Source: JBOGGX01 sp050744245 (GTDB taxonomy: Bacteria > Actinomycetota > Acidimicrobiia > Acidimicrobiales > JBOGGX01). Taken from it: a stretch of DNA of 13,483 nucleotides. Positions 1-8,052 of the stretch are shown one piece after another. Under the pieces are notes generated by a model. That model searched no databases. It saw nothing but the letters and a program-made list of their open reading frames with translations, and had not been told where the DNA came from. Where the stretch lies: contig JBOGGX010000114.1 of the NCBI GenBank assembly GCA_050744245.1, forward strand, positions 1 through 13,483, written 5' to 3'. How positions within the stretch are numbered: position 1 is the first letter of the stretch; every line of letters begins with the position of its first letter. Made by a program: the position numbers and the translations under genes.

Positions 1-583
<583 letters not shown>

Positions 584-587
<4 letters not shown>

Positions 588-2029
588 CCGGGCGGGTTCC
601 CTACCGGTACGAGCCGACCGCGACTGCGGCCGGGCTCCACGACGCCCATCGCGACCTGCCGCCGGGCTCGGAGAGCGGCGAGCGGGTCACGGTCGCCGGC
701 CGGCTCATGCTGCGCCGGGTCCAGGGCCGGCTGACCTTCGGCACCCTCCAGGACTCGACCGGGCGCATCCAGCTCTTCGCCCCCGCGGCCACGACGCCAG
801 ACTACGAGGCCTTCGGCGCCCTCTCGCTCGGCGACTGGATCGGCATCGATGGCGAGGTCGTCACCACCCGACGGGGTGAGCTCTCGGTGCGCGTCGACGG
901 CTGGACCATGCTCGCCGAGGCTCGGCGTCCGTTCCCCGACAAGTGGCACGGCCTGACCGACGTCGACGTCCGCTACCGCCAGCGCGAACTCGACCTGTGG
1001 GTCAGCGACGACGCCCGCCGCACCCTCACCCTGCGCAGCCGGCTGGTGTCGTTGACCAGGCGCTGGCTCGAGGATCGCGGTTTCGTCGAGGTCGAGACGC
1101 CCATCTTCCATCCCATTCCCGGCGGCGCCGTGGCCAGGCCGTTCGTCACGCACCACAACGCCCTCGACCTCGATCTTTACCTGCGCATCGCGCCGGAGCT
1201 GTACCTGAAGCGGCTGGTGGTCGGCGGCTTTGAGCGGGTGTTCGAGATCGGTCGGGTGTTCCGCAACGAGGGCCTCGGACCCCGGTGGAACCCGGAGTTC
1301 ACGATGCTCGAGCTGTACCAGGCCTATGCCGACTACGGCGACATGATGGCGCTGACCGAGGAGCTGGTCGCCCATCTGGCCCGCGAGCTCGTCGGGACGA
1401 CGACGATCACCTACGGCGGCCGCGAGCTCGACCTGACCCCGCCGTGGCGCCGGGCGGCCCTGGTCGACCTGGTCGAGGAGCAGACCGGCCTGCGGGTCGA
1501 CGGGCGGATGCCGCTCGACGACGTCCGCCGAGTCGCCGACGAGCTCGGCGTCGAACACGAACCGGCATGGGGACCGGGCAAGCTCGTCCTCGAGATCTAC
1601 GAGAATACGACCGAACACGAGCTGTGGGGCCCGGTGTTCGTGACCGACTACCCGAAGGAGGTCTCGCCCCTCGCCCGCGACCACCGTGAACTACCCGGCG
1701 TGGTCGAGCGGTTCGAGCCGATCATCGCCGGCCGGGAACTGGCCAACGCGTTCAGCGAACTGGTCGATCCGGTCGAGCAGCGGGCCCGGTTCGAAGAGCA
1801 GGCCAGGGCCCGTTCCGCCGGCGACGACGAGGCCATGCCGGTCGACGAGGAGTACCTCCGATCCCTCGAGTTGGGGCTGCCCCCGACGGGCGGCCTCGGC
1901 CTCGGCATCGACCGTCTAGTGATGCTTTTGGCCGATGCGCACAACATCCGCGACGTGATCCTCTTTCCTACGATGCGCCCAGAGCAGCACCAGGGTCGGG
2001 CAGAATCGTCCGACGACGATTCCTCGTGA
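584..2029 (+). CDS. lysS: Lysyl-tRNA synthetase, class II
   Basis: This cytoplasmic enzyme charges tRNA-Lys with lysine using ATP. The predicted protein has 481 residues, close to the usual bacterial size of about 490-500. I chose the GTG at 584 because it overlaps the coaX stop (GTGA), has a purine-rich GAGAAG about 6 nt upstream, and leaves a normal N-terminus. An OB-fold anticodon-binding domain covers roughly 34-112 and the class II catalytic core the rest. Motif 1 lies around 163-184 (VETPIF, then GGAVARPF). The LysRS signature THHNALDLDLYLRIAPELYL (189-208) is followed by motif 2, FRNEG with NPEFTMLE (226-243). Motif 3 is GLGLGIDRLVMLL (437-449). No catalytic residue looks missing. The last ten residues form an acidic Ser/Asp tail. 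Only 4 nt separate the stop from the next gene. Confidence 0.97.
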
Positions 2030-2033
2030 GCGC

Positions 2034-2996
2034 ATGAAGCGCATCCTGATCACCGGGATGGGCAGCGAGGTGGGCACGCGCGTCGCCAACGTGCTCGAGG
2101 TCGATCCGGCGGTCGAGATCGTCGGATTCGACAGCGATCCGCCGCGGCGCCGGGTGCGCCACGCCGACTTCCACCGCATCGATCCGCTCGACCGAGCCCG
2201 GATGCGGGAGCTGATCCACGACTTCAACCCGACGGAGCTGGTGCACCTCGGCGTGTTCGAGCCCAATGCCAGGGTCGGTGCGACCACCGCCGCCACCTGG
2301 ACCGATGCCGTGGCTGCGGCCACCTTCGACACGCTCGAGTGGCTCGGAGGATCGGTCGAGCGGATCGTCGTCCGGTCGGGGATCGAGGTGTATGGCCGCC
2401 ATCGGGGCACCCCGCTGCGCCCGGACGAGACCGTGCCCCGCAACCCCACGTCGCCCTTCGGCCGCACGCTCGCCCTCCTCGAACGACGGGCGGTCGACGC
2501 CGGCCGCATGCTCGGCGTTCCGGTGACCCTGCTGCGCTGCGGCCCGATCGTGGGCTCGCATCTGGCCAGTCCGCTCGGACGGTATCTGCGGCTTCCCGTG
2601 GTGCCGTTCGGCGTGTTCGACGCATCGTTCTCCCTCCTGCACATGGAGGACGCGGCGCAGGCGGTGGTGGCCGCCCTGGGCTCGGGCCACGACGGACCGG
2701 TGAACGTGGTCGGCTCCGGTGCGGTCACCGCGCTCCAGGCGGCCCGGCTCGGGGGGCGCATCCCGTTCCCCGTCATCGGACCGGGCTGGATGGTGGCCAG
2801 ACCGATCACCGAGCTGCTCGGTTCGCCCCTCCCTGACCACGTGCGTGAGCTGCTGGTTCGCGGCCGTTCGGCCGACGGGTCGTCGGTCGGCACCGCGCTC
2901 GGAGTCGGGCCCGTTCACAGCAGCGAGGACGTCGTGCGCGAGCTGTACGAGTGGGGCGAGCTGGCCCAGTTGGCCGTGGCCGAGCGGGCGGCGTGA
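2034..2996 (+). CDS. NAD-dependent epimerase/dehydratase-like (extended SDR fold) protein lacking the catalytic triad
   Basis: This 320-residue protein has the extended short-chain dehydrogenase layout: an N-terminal beta strand and glycine loop (KRILITGMGSEVG, 2-14), the EVYG strand (118-121), and a PTSPFG segment (138-143) where such enzymes carry PxSxYGxSK. By comparison with GalE and RmlB, the catalytic Ser/Thr is Gly116, the Tyr is Phe142 and the Lys is Leu146. The glycine loop is also irregular (G8, G10, G14 rather than TGxxGxxG). It may bind a nucleotide but is unlikely to work as a normal epimerase. It starts at ATG 2034, 4 nt after lysS, and is followed after 4 nt by an acyltransferase-fold gene. 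From memory, mycobacteria carry a similar pair (Rv0501, Rv0502), so the pairing may be old. The fold is confident; the function and substrate are unknown. Confidence 0.85.
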   Translation: MKRILITGMGSEVGTRVANVLEVDPAVEIVGFDSDPPRRRVRHADFHRIDPLDRARMRELIHDFNPTELVHLGVFEPNARVGATTAATWTDAVAAATFDTLEWLGGSVERIVVRSGIEVYGRHRGTPLRPDETVPRNPTSPFGRTLALLERRAVDAGRMLGVPVTLLRCGPIVGSHLASPLGRYLRLPVVPFGVFDASFSLLHMEDAAQAVVAALGSGHDGPVNVVGSGAVTALQAARLGGRIPFPVIGPGWMVARPITELLGSPLPDHVRELLVRGRSADGSSVGTALGVGPVHSSEDVVRELYEWGELAQLAVAERAA

Positions 2997-3000
2997 CCCG

Positions 3001-3633
3001 GTGAATGCCGCAACCTTCCTGCGGCGGCGGCTGGCCGGGACCTACCAGGTTGATCCATGGGGGCTCGATCCCGACCTGGTCGAGCTGGTCTCGCCCCTGG
3101 CCGGCCTCCGCTGGTCCCTCGAGGTCGACGGGGCTCATCAGCTGCCGCCCGACGGGCCGGCCGTCGTCGTCTGCAACCGCCGCTTCGGTGTGTCAGAGCC
3201 GTTGGTGCTGGCCGCCGGGCTGGCCCGGGCCACGGGCCGGTTGGTCCGGCTCGTCGGGTTGCCCGACGTTGCGCCGGTCGGACCGCTCCTGCGTCGGCTC
3301 GGATCGACGGTCGCGGTCCCGGCCGAGGTGGCCGGGTTGTTGCGGGCGGGCCAGGTGGTCGGTGTTCCCCTGGTGCTCGAACCCACCACCCGGTACCGCG
3401 CCGGTTGGCTCGATCCGGCGCTGGTGACGCTGGCGCTCGAGCAGGAAGCGCCCGTGTTCCCTGTGGCCGCCATCGGCCACGAGTTGGGGCGTCGCTGGCG
3501 GCTCATCGTCGGGCCCGAGGCCGGGCACGGCGCAGCCGACCCGGCGCAGATGGTCGACGACGTCCGCACCGCGGTCCAGGCGCTGCTCGACGGCGCCCGC
3601 CCCGCCCGCCGCCTCTGGCGAGGCTGGCGCTAG
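3001..3633 (+). CDS. PlsC-like (LPLAT) acyltransferase-fold protein with degenerate active site
   Basis: The 210-residue product resembles glycerol-phosphate/lysophospholipid acyltransferases, which acylate lipid precursors at the membrane. Evidence is the typical lead-in (VDPWGLDPDLVELVSPL, 17-33), then PDGPAVVVCNR (50-60) at the block I position, LLRAGQVVGV (113-122) at the block III position, and APVFPVAAIGHE (150-161). The catalytic HX4D motif is absent: Arg60 stands where His should be and Ser65 where Asp should be. The block III PEG motif is replaced by PLVL (123-126). It may therefore be a non-catalytic or regulatory relative, or the assignment may be distant. The start is GTG 3001, 4 nt after the SDR gene, with no clear Shine-Dalgarno sequence, which suggests coupling to its neighbour. 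The C-terminus is Arg-rich (PARRLWRGWR). Confidence 0.75.
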   Translation: MNAATFLRRRLAGTYQVDPWGLDPDLVELVSPLAGLRWSLEVDGAHQLPPDGPAVVVCNRRFGVSEPLVLAAGLARATGRLVRLVGLPDVAPVGPLLRRLGSTVAVPAEVAGLLRAGQVVGVPLVLEPTTRYRAGWLDPALVTLALEQEAPVFPVAAIGHELGRRWRLIVGPEAGHGAADPAQMVDDVRTAVQALLDGARPARRLWRGWR

Positions 3634-3645
3634 CTTTCCCCCGCC

Positions 3646-4488
3646 ATGCCGTTCACCGAGGCCAGCGACGGCGCCCGTCTGCACTACGACGTGTTCGGTC
3701 GGCGCGACGGTGAACCGGTCCTCATGATCCAGGGGCTCGGCGTCGACTCGCGGGGGTGGATGATGCAGCGGGTGGCCGTCGGCGCCCGGCACCTGGGGAT
3801 CACCGTCGACAACCGCGGCGCCGGCCGCTCCGACAAGCCGCCCGGCCCCTACACCTTGGTGCAGATGGCCGACGACGCCTGCCGCGTGCTCGACGCGGCC
3901 GGGATCGAATCGGCCCACGTGATGGGGGCGTCGCTCGGTGGCGTCATCAGTCAGGTCGTGGCCGTGCTCCACCCCCACCGGGTGCGTTCGTTGGTGCTGG
4001 CCTGCACAGGCTGTCGCCACCAGCGGTGGCGCCGAGAGCTGTTCGAGGAGTGGATCGCGTCGGCCAGCGCCCGGGGGATGCGGGTGTTCGCCCACGACAA
4101 CGCCCGTTGGCTGGTTGGACCCCGCTCGCTCCGCCGCTTCTGGCCGTTGTTCGACCTGCTCGGGCCGCTGGCCCTCACCGCCCCGGTGCACGCCTTCGTG
4201 GCCCAGGTCCGGGCCGTTCTCGACGCCGACGACGACCTGCACGTGGCCCTGACCGGGGTGAAGGTGCCGACGCTGGTCGTCGTGGGCAGCCAGGACATCC
4301 TGACCCCCGTCGGCGACTCGGAGGAGCTGGCCGAGCTCATCCCCGGCGCCGAGCTGGTCGTCATCAGGGGTGCGGCCCACGGCCTGATGGTCGAGGCCTT
4401 CCGGCCGTTCAACGAGGCCGTGCTCGAGTTCCTCGACCGGGTCACCCAGCCGCACCGGCCCTTCACGGTCACCGACCCCATCGGTTGA
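3646..4488 (+). CDS. Alpha/beta hydrolase fold protein
   Basis: This 280-residue protein is an alpha/beta hydrolase, probably cytoplasmic, acting on an ester or related bond in an unknown substrate. The family's catalytic set is intact: the nucleophile elbow GASLGG with Ser96, the acid Asp217 in GSQDILTP, and the base His245 in GAAHG. Other supporting features are the oxyanion-side turn IQGLG (28-32), the strand and turn DNRGAGRSDKP (55-65) and the VPTLVVVG strand (207-214) before the acid. A cap region lies at about 125-200. The gene begins at ATG 3646, 12 nt after the acyltransferase-like gene, with no visible Shine-Dalgarno sequence. It is the last gene of the plus-strand run and converges on the minus-strand operon. 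Similar sequences are often labelled 3-oxoadipate enol-lactonase or esterase, but nothing nearby supports a specific substrate. Confidence 0.9.
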   Translation: MPFTEASDGARLHYDVFGRRDGEPVLMIQGLGVDSRGWMMQRVAVGARHLGITVDNRGAGRSDKPPGPYTLVQMADDACRVLDAAGIESAHVMGASLGGVISQVVAVLHPHRVRSLVLACTGCRHQRWRRELFEEWIASASARGMRVFAHDNARWLVGPRSLRRFWPLFDLLGPLALTAPVHAFVAQVRAVLDADDDLHVALTGVKVPTLVVVGSQDILTPVGDSEELAELIPGAELVVIRGAAHGLMVEAFRPFNEAVLEFLDRVTQPHRPFTVTDPIG

Positions 4489-4545
4489 CCCCGCCCCGGG
4501 GAGGCCGACGAATAAAGGAGAGTTGCGCGCGTAGAGCCCGCGTAC

Positions 4546-4564
4546 GTCGCCACAGAACGGCGAC
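4546..4564. terminator. Possible weak bidirectional terminator between convergent genes
   Basis: GTCGCC (4546-4551) and GGCGAC (4559-4564) form a perfect 6-bp stem with a 7-nt loop in the 86-nt gap between the converging hydrolase and ferredoxin genes. The position suits a two-way terminator, but the stem is short and no T-run follows on either strand. Confidence 0.25.
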
Positions 4565-4574
4565 TCCCGGCGGT

Positions 4575-5465
4575 CTAGTTCTCCCAGGAGAAGGCAAAGG
4601 TGGGTGGCTGCACCATTGCGACCTCGGCGCAGGTGAGGAATCTGGCCCGCTCACTCGGCGATGCGACCACTCGCACGGCGACGACCGGGCCACCCTCGAT
4701 CTCGAACCGGACGACGTGGTCGCCCCAGTCGAGCGGCCGCACCTGGTCGAGCCCGTCGAGGCCGAGGTCACGCCGGGCCCACACCTCGGCCGCCTGGACC
4801 GCGAAGGGATAGCAGGTGCGTCCTCGATAGTGGGCCAGGTCGATGCTCCCATCGAGATAGCTCGCGATCACCACCGGGGCGACCTCGCGGTCGAGCCGCC
4901 CGAAGTAGTCGCCCAGCGGAAAGCACACGACGTTGCCGGCGAACCGGTCGCCGCCGATGTGGCTGCACTCCCATGTTTCCGTCGGCCACCACTCGGCCAT
5001 GGCGTCGGCCACGGGCCGGCCGTAGAGCCCGCAGCAGGTGTCGTGGCTGCCGTGGGTACAGACGATGAACACGGGGTCTCGACGCCGATCGAACCCGACC
5101 GATCGGCCGCGGGCGAGCGGCGAGAAGTCGACGTCGAGCAGCTCCCGAACGTCCTGGACCCTGGTCCGCTCGATCCACGGGCCGGACGGCCCGGACCGCC
5201 CGGTCCAGGCGGCGAAGGAGCGCAGCCCGCCACCCGCCTCGTGGAACCGGCGCCGCACCAGGACGACCCGGATGCGATGCCGGGCCCACAGCGCCTTCAG
5301 GTGCTCGGCCACGTCGGCCGCGATGCCGCGGCTGTCGAGGGCGCCGGTCGACCACGCGGCCGGATGTTCGACGAGCAACCACCGGGTCACCGTCGATGCC
5401 GTGCCGGCGACCGGTTCGTCGAGGCTCCGGCTGGTGACGGAGCACCGGGGCTTGCGGTCCGCCAC
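4575..5465 (-). CDS. Suc/Fer (sucrase/ferredoxin-like) family [2Fe-2S] thioredoxin-like protein
   Basis: The 296-residue protein belongs to the family containing yeast Apd1 and Aim32, whose C-terminal thioredoxin-like ferredoxin domain binds a [2Fe-2S] cluster and probably transfers electrons. The signatures are CTHGSHDTCCGLYGRP (136-151) and ECSHIGGDRFAGN (166-178), then FPLGDYFGRL (182-191). Cys136, Cys144/145 and His169 are candidate ligands. The second His of the HxGGH pair known in the yeast proteins is Asp173 here. Despite the old name sucrase, there is no reason to expect sugar hydrolysis. The gene starts at GTG 5465, a single base after the stop of the oxygenase gene, so the two are almost certainly translated together. 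It may supply electrons to that enzyme; this is inference. It is the last gene of the minus-strand operon. Confidence 0.88.
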   Translation of the reverse strand: MADRKPRCSVTSRSLDEPVAGTASTVTRWLLVEHPAAWSTGALDSRGIAADVAEHLKALWARHRIRVVLVRRRFHEAGGGLRSFAAWTGRSGPSGPWIERTRVQDVRELLDVDFSPLARGRSVGFDRRRDPVFIVCTHGSHDTCCGLYGRPVADAMAEWWPTETWECSHIGGDRFAGNVVCFPLGDYFGRLDREVAPVVIASYLDGSIDLAHYRGRTCYPFAVQAAEVWARRDLGLDGLDQVRPLDWGDHVVRFEIEGGPVVAVRVVASPSERARFLTCAEVAMVQPPTFAFSWEN

Positions 5466-5466
5466 G

Positions 5467-6606
5467 TCAGGCGACGATCTCGAGCACGCCCTCCCGCACG
5501 AGGCGGCGGACGAGGACGAGCCGGCTCTGATGATCGATCACCGCCAGGTCGGCGACGCGGTGATCCGCCCCGTCGACCACGAGCCGGACGGCCGGGTCGA
5601 CCCACCCTGGCATCCGGAGCTCTGCGTCGCCGATCAGCAGCACCAGGTCGGTCTCCCGCCGGCGGATCTCGGCGATGGCGCCCGGCGCGACCCGGACGAC
5701 GGTCTCGTCGGACAGTCGGTCGAGTTGGAGCCGGGAGGCGAAGCCGCCGATGAGCACGGGATGGCGGGTGCGCAGGAAGCCGTCGGCCTGGTCGATGGCG
5801 GTGCCGACATCGTCGGTCTTGGCCATGCGGTCGACGAGCAGATCGAGGTGATCGCGCAGCTCCGCCGCGAACCGATCGGGATCATGGTGCCAGCCGGCCG
5901 GAAGCGGTGCGGCGAAGACGGGGTCGTCGAGCGCCCGGCGCACCGCCGCGTCCAGGTACGAACGCCAGCTCGTGCTGAGCACGCCGATGGTCAGATGACC
6001 AGACACACCGGCCTGGGCCCTGGCCGCGTGCGGGGTGCCCGCGGGCATGTAGAGCATGTCGCCCGGTTCGAGGACGAGCTCCCACGGCTCGGGGTCGGCG
6101 GCGTGGACCTCCCACCCCTTGGTGCCGAACGACTGGAGGACGAACACGTCGTGGCTGTCGTCGTGGAGGGCAAGACCCTGGGCGCCGGCGGGGGTCAGGT
6201 AGGCGTTGACCTGACACGGATGGCCCAGCGCCTCCTCCAGTTCGCGGCAGAAACGGCGCAGCGGCGGCCAGAACCGGTGGAGGCCCTGCAGCACGACCGT
6301 GGCGCCGCCGTCGAACTCGCGAAGCACGGCCCGGGGATCGACGATGCCCGGCATGGCCACGCCGCCGATGCGGGCCGACCTCGTCCAGCCCGATGACGGG
6401 ATCCCCGCGCCGTTGCGCACCAGCCGCATCGCCGGCGTGCGCAGACCGGCGGAGGTCACGAGGTGATCGGCGTCGGCGGGCCCGAACAGGTCGGCGAACG
6501 CGTCAGCCGACTGCCTTCGCCAGAGGGCGTGCCGGCCGAAGTGCTCGGCGAGGAATGATTCGGGTTCGCCGACGCAGCGCTCGAGCGCCGTCGAACCGGA
6601 GGTCAC
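5467..6606 (-). CDS. JmjC/cupin_4 Fe(II)/2-oxoglutarate oxygenase (RoxA/MINA53/NO66-like)
   Basis: This 379-residue protein resembles the ribosomal-oxygenase group: YcfD/RoxA hydroxylates an Arg of a ribosomal protein, and MINA53/NO66 hydroxylate His. The iron facial triad is visible as His148 and Asp150 in LALHDDSHDVFVLQ, with His193 in PAGTPHAA as third ligand. Lys163 in FGTKGWEVH lies where members bind 2-oxoglutarate, and LEPGDMLYMPAG (179-190) is the usual beta-strand lead-in. The helical middle (about 215-285) and C-terminal part (about 290-379) match the dimerisation and winged-helix regions of the group. The GTG start at 6606 overlaps the stop of the upstream acidic-protein gene by four bases (GTGA), and the ferredoxin-like gene follows after 1 nt. 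The family call is strong. The substrate is unknown; a ribosomal protein or the acidic neighbour are the obvious candidates. Confidence 0.9.
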   Translation of the reverse strand: MTSGSTALERCVGEPESFLAEHFGRHALWRRQSADAFADLFGPADADHLVTSAGLRTPAMRLVRNGAGIPSSGWTRSARIGGVAMPGIVDPRAVLREFDGGATVVLQGLHRFWPPLRRFCRELEEALGHPCQVNAYLTPAGAQGLALHDDSHDVFVLQSFGTKGWEVHAADPEPWELVLEPGDMLYMPAGTPHAARAQAGVSGHLTIGVLSTSWRSYLDAAVRRALDDPVFAAPLPAGWHHDPDRFAAELRDHLDLLVDRMAKTDDVGTAIDQADGFLRTRHPVLIGGFASRLQLDRLSDETVVRVAPGAIAEIRRRETDLVLLIGDAELRMPGWVDPAVRLVVDGADHRVADLAVIDHQSRLVLVRRLVREGVLEIVA

Positions 6607-6854
6607 TGGTCGGTGCTGTCGGTGTCCGCCGAGTCCGTTCCGTCGGAATCGGCGCCATCGACGCCGTCGACCCCGTGGGTGTCGGTCGAGTCGGCGTCGC
6701 CCGAGTCGGTCGTGTCGATCCCGTCTGCGTCGATTCCGTCGGTCGCGTCGACCGCGTCCGCCGCCCCGCCGGAAGCCGGGCCCGTGCCGCCGGAGGCCGA
6801 GGTCGAGGTCGTGATGTCGTCGTCGTCGAGGGGGCGATCGGGTGTGTCGGTCAT
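6603..6854 (-). CDS. Small Asp-rich, extremely acidic low-complexity protein
   Basis: I do not recognise a family. The product has 83 residues, of which 24 are Asp. It has a single Arg (7) and a single His (60), and no Lys, Glu, Cys or aromatic residue, so it should be disordered with a net charge near -23. From residue 33 on, Asp recurs mostly every third position (AVD, ATD, GID, TTD, GVD, GTD, STD). An ATG at 6863 is also in frame, but the Shine-Dalgarno-like GGGGAAGG (6871-6864) touches it directly; the ATG at 6854 lies 9 nt away and fits better. The gene lies 31 nt after the polyprenyl synthase stop and overlaps the oxygenase start by GTGA. The ribosome-site match and tight coupling argue that it is real, although low complexity alone could mislead. 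Confidence 0.65.
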   Translation of the reverse strand: MTDTPDRPLDDDDITTSTSASGGTGPASGGAADAVDATDGIDADGIDTTDSGDADSTDTHGVDGVDGADSDGTDSADTDSTDQ

Positions 6855-6863
6855 GTCGCTCAT

Positions 6864-6871
6864 CCTTCCCC
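6864..6871 (-). promoter_or_regulatory. Ribosome binding site deciding the acidic-protein start
   Basis: The minus strand reads GGGGAAGG immediately before ATG 6863 and 9 nt before ATG 6854. Spacing favours the inner ATG. It is one of the strongest Shine-Dalgarno sequences in the operon, which supports real translation of this small gene. Confidence 0.55.
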
Positions 6872-6885
6872 GTTGGGTGACCCGG

Positions 6886-7866
6886 TCAAGCCCGGGCGGC
6901 TGCCTGAGTCAGCAGGTTCTCGGCGGTGGCCGCCAGCCACGCCGTGGCTTCGGTCTGGCCGACAGCATCGAGGGTGGCCACCGCCGACCTGACGTACGAT
7001 TCGGCCACCGCGACCGCCTCGCCGACGCCCTGACCCGCACGCACGAGGTCGCGGGCCGCGGCGACGTTGCCGTCGTTCAACGGCCGGCCGAGGACCCGAC
7101 GGAGCTCGGTCGCAGCCCCGGAGCCGTTGGCCAGCGTGCGCAGTATGGGCAGCGTGTAGACCCCCTCGACCAGATCGTGTCCGGCCGGCTTGCCCAGCTC
7201 CTCGTCGGTGGCGACCACGTCGAGGATGTCGTCGACGATCTGGAAGGCCATGCCGTAGTTCTGGCCGTACGCGGTGAGCGCGTCGATCTCCGACCGGGGC
7301 AGACCGGCCACGATGGCGCCGATGCGGGCGCTGGCCGAGAACAGCGCAGCCGTCTTGCCTGCGATCGACGCCAGGTACGACTCCTCCGAGCGGTCGAGGT
7401 CGAAGGCGCCCCTGATCTCGACCATCTCGCCTGAGGTCATGCGGCCGATGGTGGCCGCGAGCAGCCCGGCCACCTCGGTGCCCAGGGCCGCGGCCATCTC
7501 GGAGGCCCGGGCCAGCAGGAAGTCGCCGGCCAGGATGGCGACCAGGTTGCCCCAACGGGCGTTGACGCTCTCGACGTCGCGCCTGGTCCCGGCCTCGTCG
7601 ATCACGTCGTCGTGATACAGCGAGCCGACCTGGACCAGCTCGACGGCCACGCCGCCGCGGATCACGTCGTCGGTGACCAGCTCGGCGCCACCGGTCGCGG
7701 CGGCGGCGACCGCCATCGCCGGCCGCTGGCGTTTGCCCCCGGCCCGGATCAGGTGGGTCGACACGCCGTCGACGAACTCGTCGGCCGTGCGCACCGCGTC
7801 GACCAGCGCCTTCTCGACCCGCACCAGGCCGTAGGCCACAACCGAGGGGGCGGCGACGGCTGGCAC
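6886..7866 (-). CDS. Long-chain trans-polyprenyl diphosphate synthase
   Basis: This 326-residue enzyme condenses isopentenyl diphosphate onto an allylic diphosphate to build a long trans-polyprenyl chain, most likely the menaquinone side chain in an actinobacterium. Both aspartate-rich motifs are intact: DDVID (86-90) and DDILD (212-216). GGKRQRP (43-49) is the usual IPP/diphosphate-binding segment, and GKT (170-172) and GHD (229-231) are further family landmarks. Small residues Gly81 and Ser82 sit five and four positions before the first motif, where bulky residues would stop elongation early, so a long product (C30 or longer) is likely. It is the first gene of the minus-strand operon, starting at GTG 7866 and divergent from clpC. 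A heptaprenyl, octaprenyl or nonaprenyl specificity cannot be read from the sequence. Confidence 0.93.
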   Translation of the reverse strand: MPAVAAPSVVAYGLVRVEKALVDAVRTADEFVDGVSTHLIRAGGKRQRPAMAVAAAATGGAELVTDDVIRGGVAVELVQVGSLYHDDVIDEAGTRRDVESVNARWGNLVAILAGDFLLARASEMAAALGTEVAGLLAATIGRMTSGEMVEIRGAFDLDRSEESYLASIAGKTAALFSASARIGAIVAGLPRSEIDALTAYGQNYGMAFQIVDDILDVVATDEELGKPAGHDLVEGVYTLPILRTLANGSGAATELRRVLGRPLNDGNVAAARDLVRAGQGVGEAVAVAESYVRSAVATLDAVGQTEATAWLAATAENLLTQAAARA

Positions 7867-7983
7867 GACCCGACCCTAGTGGGGGTTCCCGAAGGCGGCG
7901 AACCGATCCGCAACCCGACCGACGACGAACTGGGGACGGTGGTGGAATGCGACGCTCGTGTGACGCCCGTGACCGTGCCGTGA

Positions 7984-8003
7984 ACGGCGGATTGCACCGC
8001 CGT
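7984..8003. promoter_or_regulatory. Inverted repeat in the divergent clpC/polyprenyl synthase promoter region
   Basis: ACGGCGG (7984-7990) and CCGCCGT (7997-8003) form a perfect 7-bp inverted repeat with a 6-nt spacer. It sits about 20 bp upstream of a possible -10 element and may be an operator for either divergent gene. It does not match CIRCE, HAIR or the ClgR motif as I know them, so the regulator is unknown. Confidence 0.4.
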
Positions 8004-8023
8004 GCGATCGAAAGGGTGGGGGA

Positions 8024-8029
8024 TACACT
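8024..8029 (+). promoter_or_regulatory. Possible clpC -10 element
   Basis: TACACT within GGATACACTC is a plausible actinobacterial -10 hexamer 45 nt before the chosen clpC start. No convincing -35 lies at the usual spacing, so this is only a candidate. Confidence 0.3.
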
Positions 8030-8052
8030 CGTGGAACCCCATCCCCTGCTGC

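Noticed and set aside
3193..4455. Long minus-strand frame opposite the acyltransferase-like and hydrolase genes
   Set aside because: The plus-strand genes show clear family motifs and tight operon spacing; the antisense product is His/Gly/Pro-rich and resembles no family.
3756..5753. Long plus-strand frame running across the convergent gap
   Set aside because: It is Arg/Pro-rich and overlaps two well-supported genes in the wrong frame or strand, a typical high-GC artefact.
7885..7903. Possible ClgR-like palindrome GTTCCC-N7-GCGAAC upstream of clpC
   Set aside because: The arms match at only 5 of 6 positions and the CGC-N5-GCG core expected for ClgR is absent.
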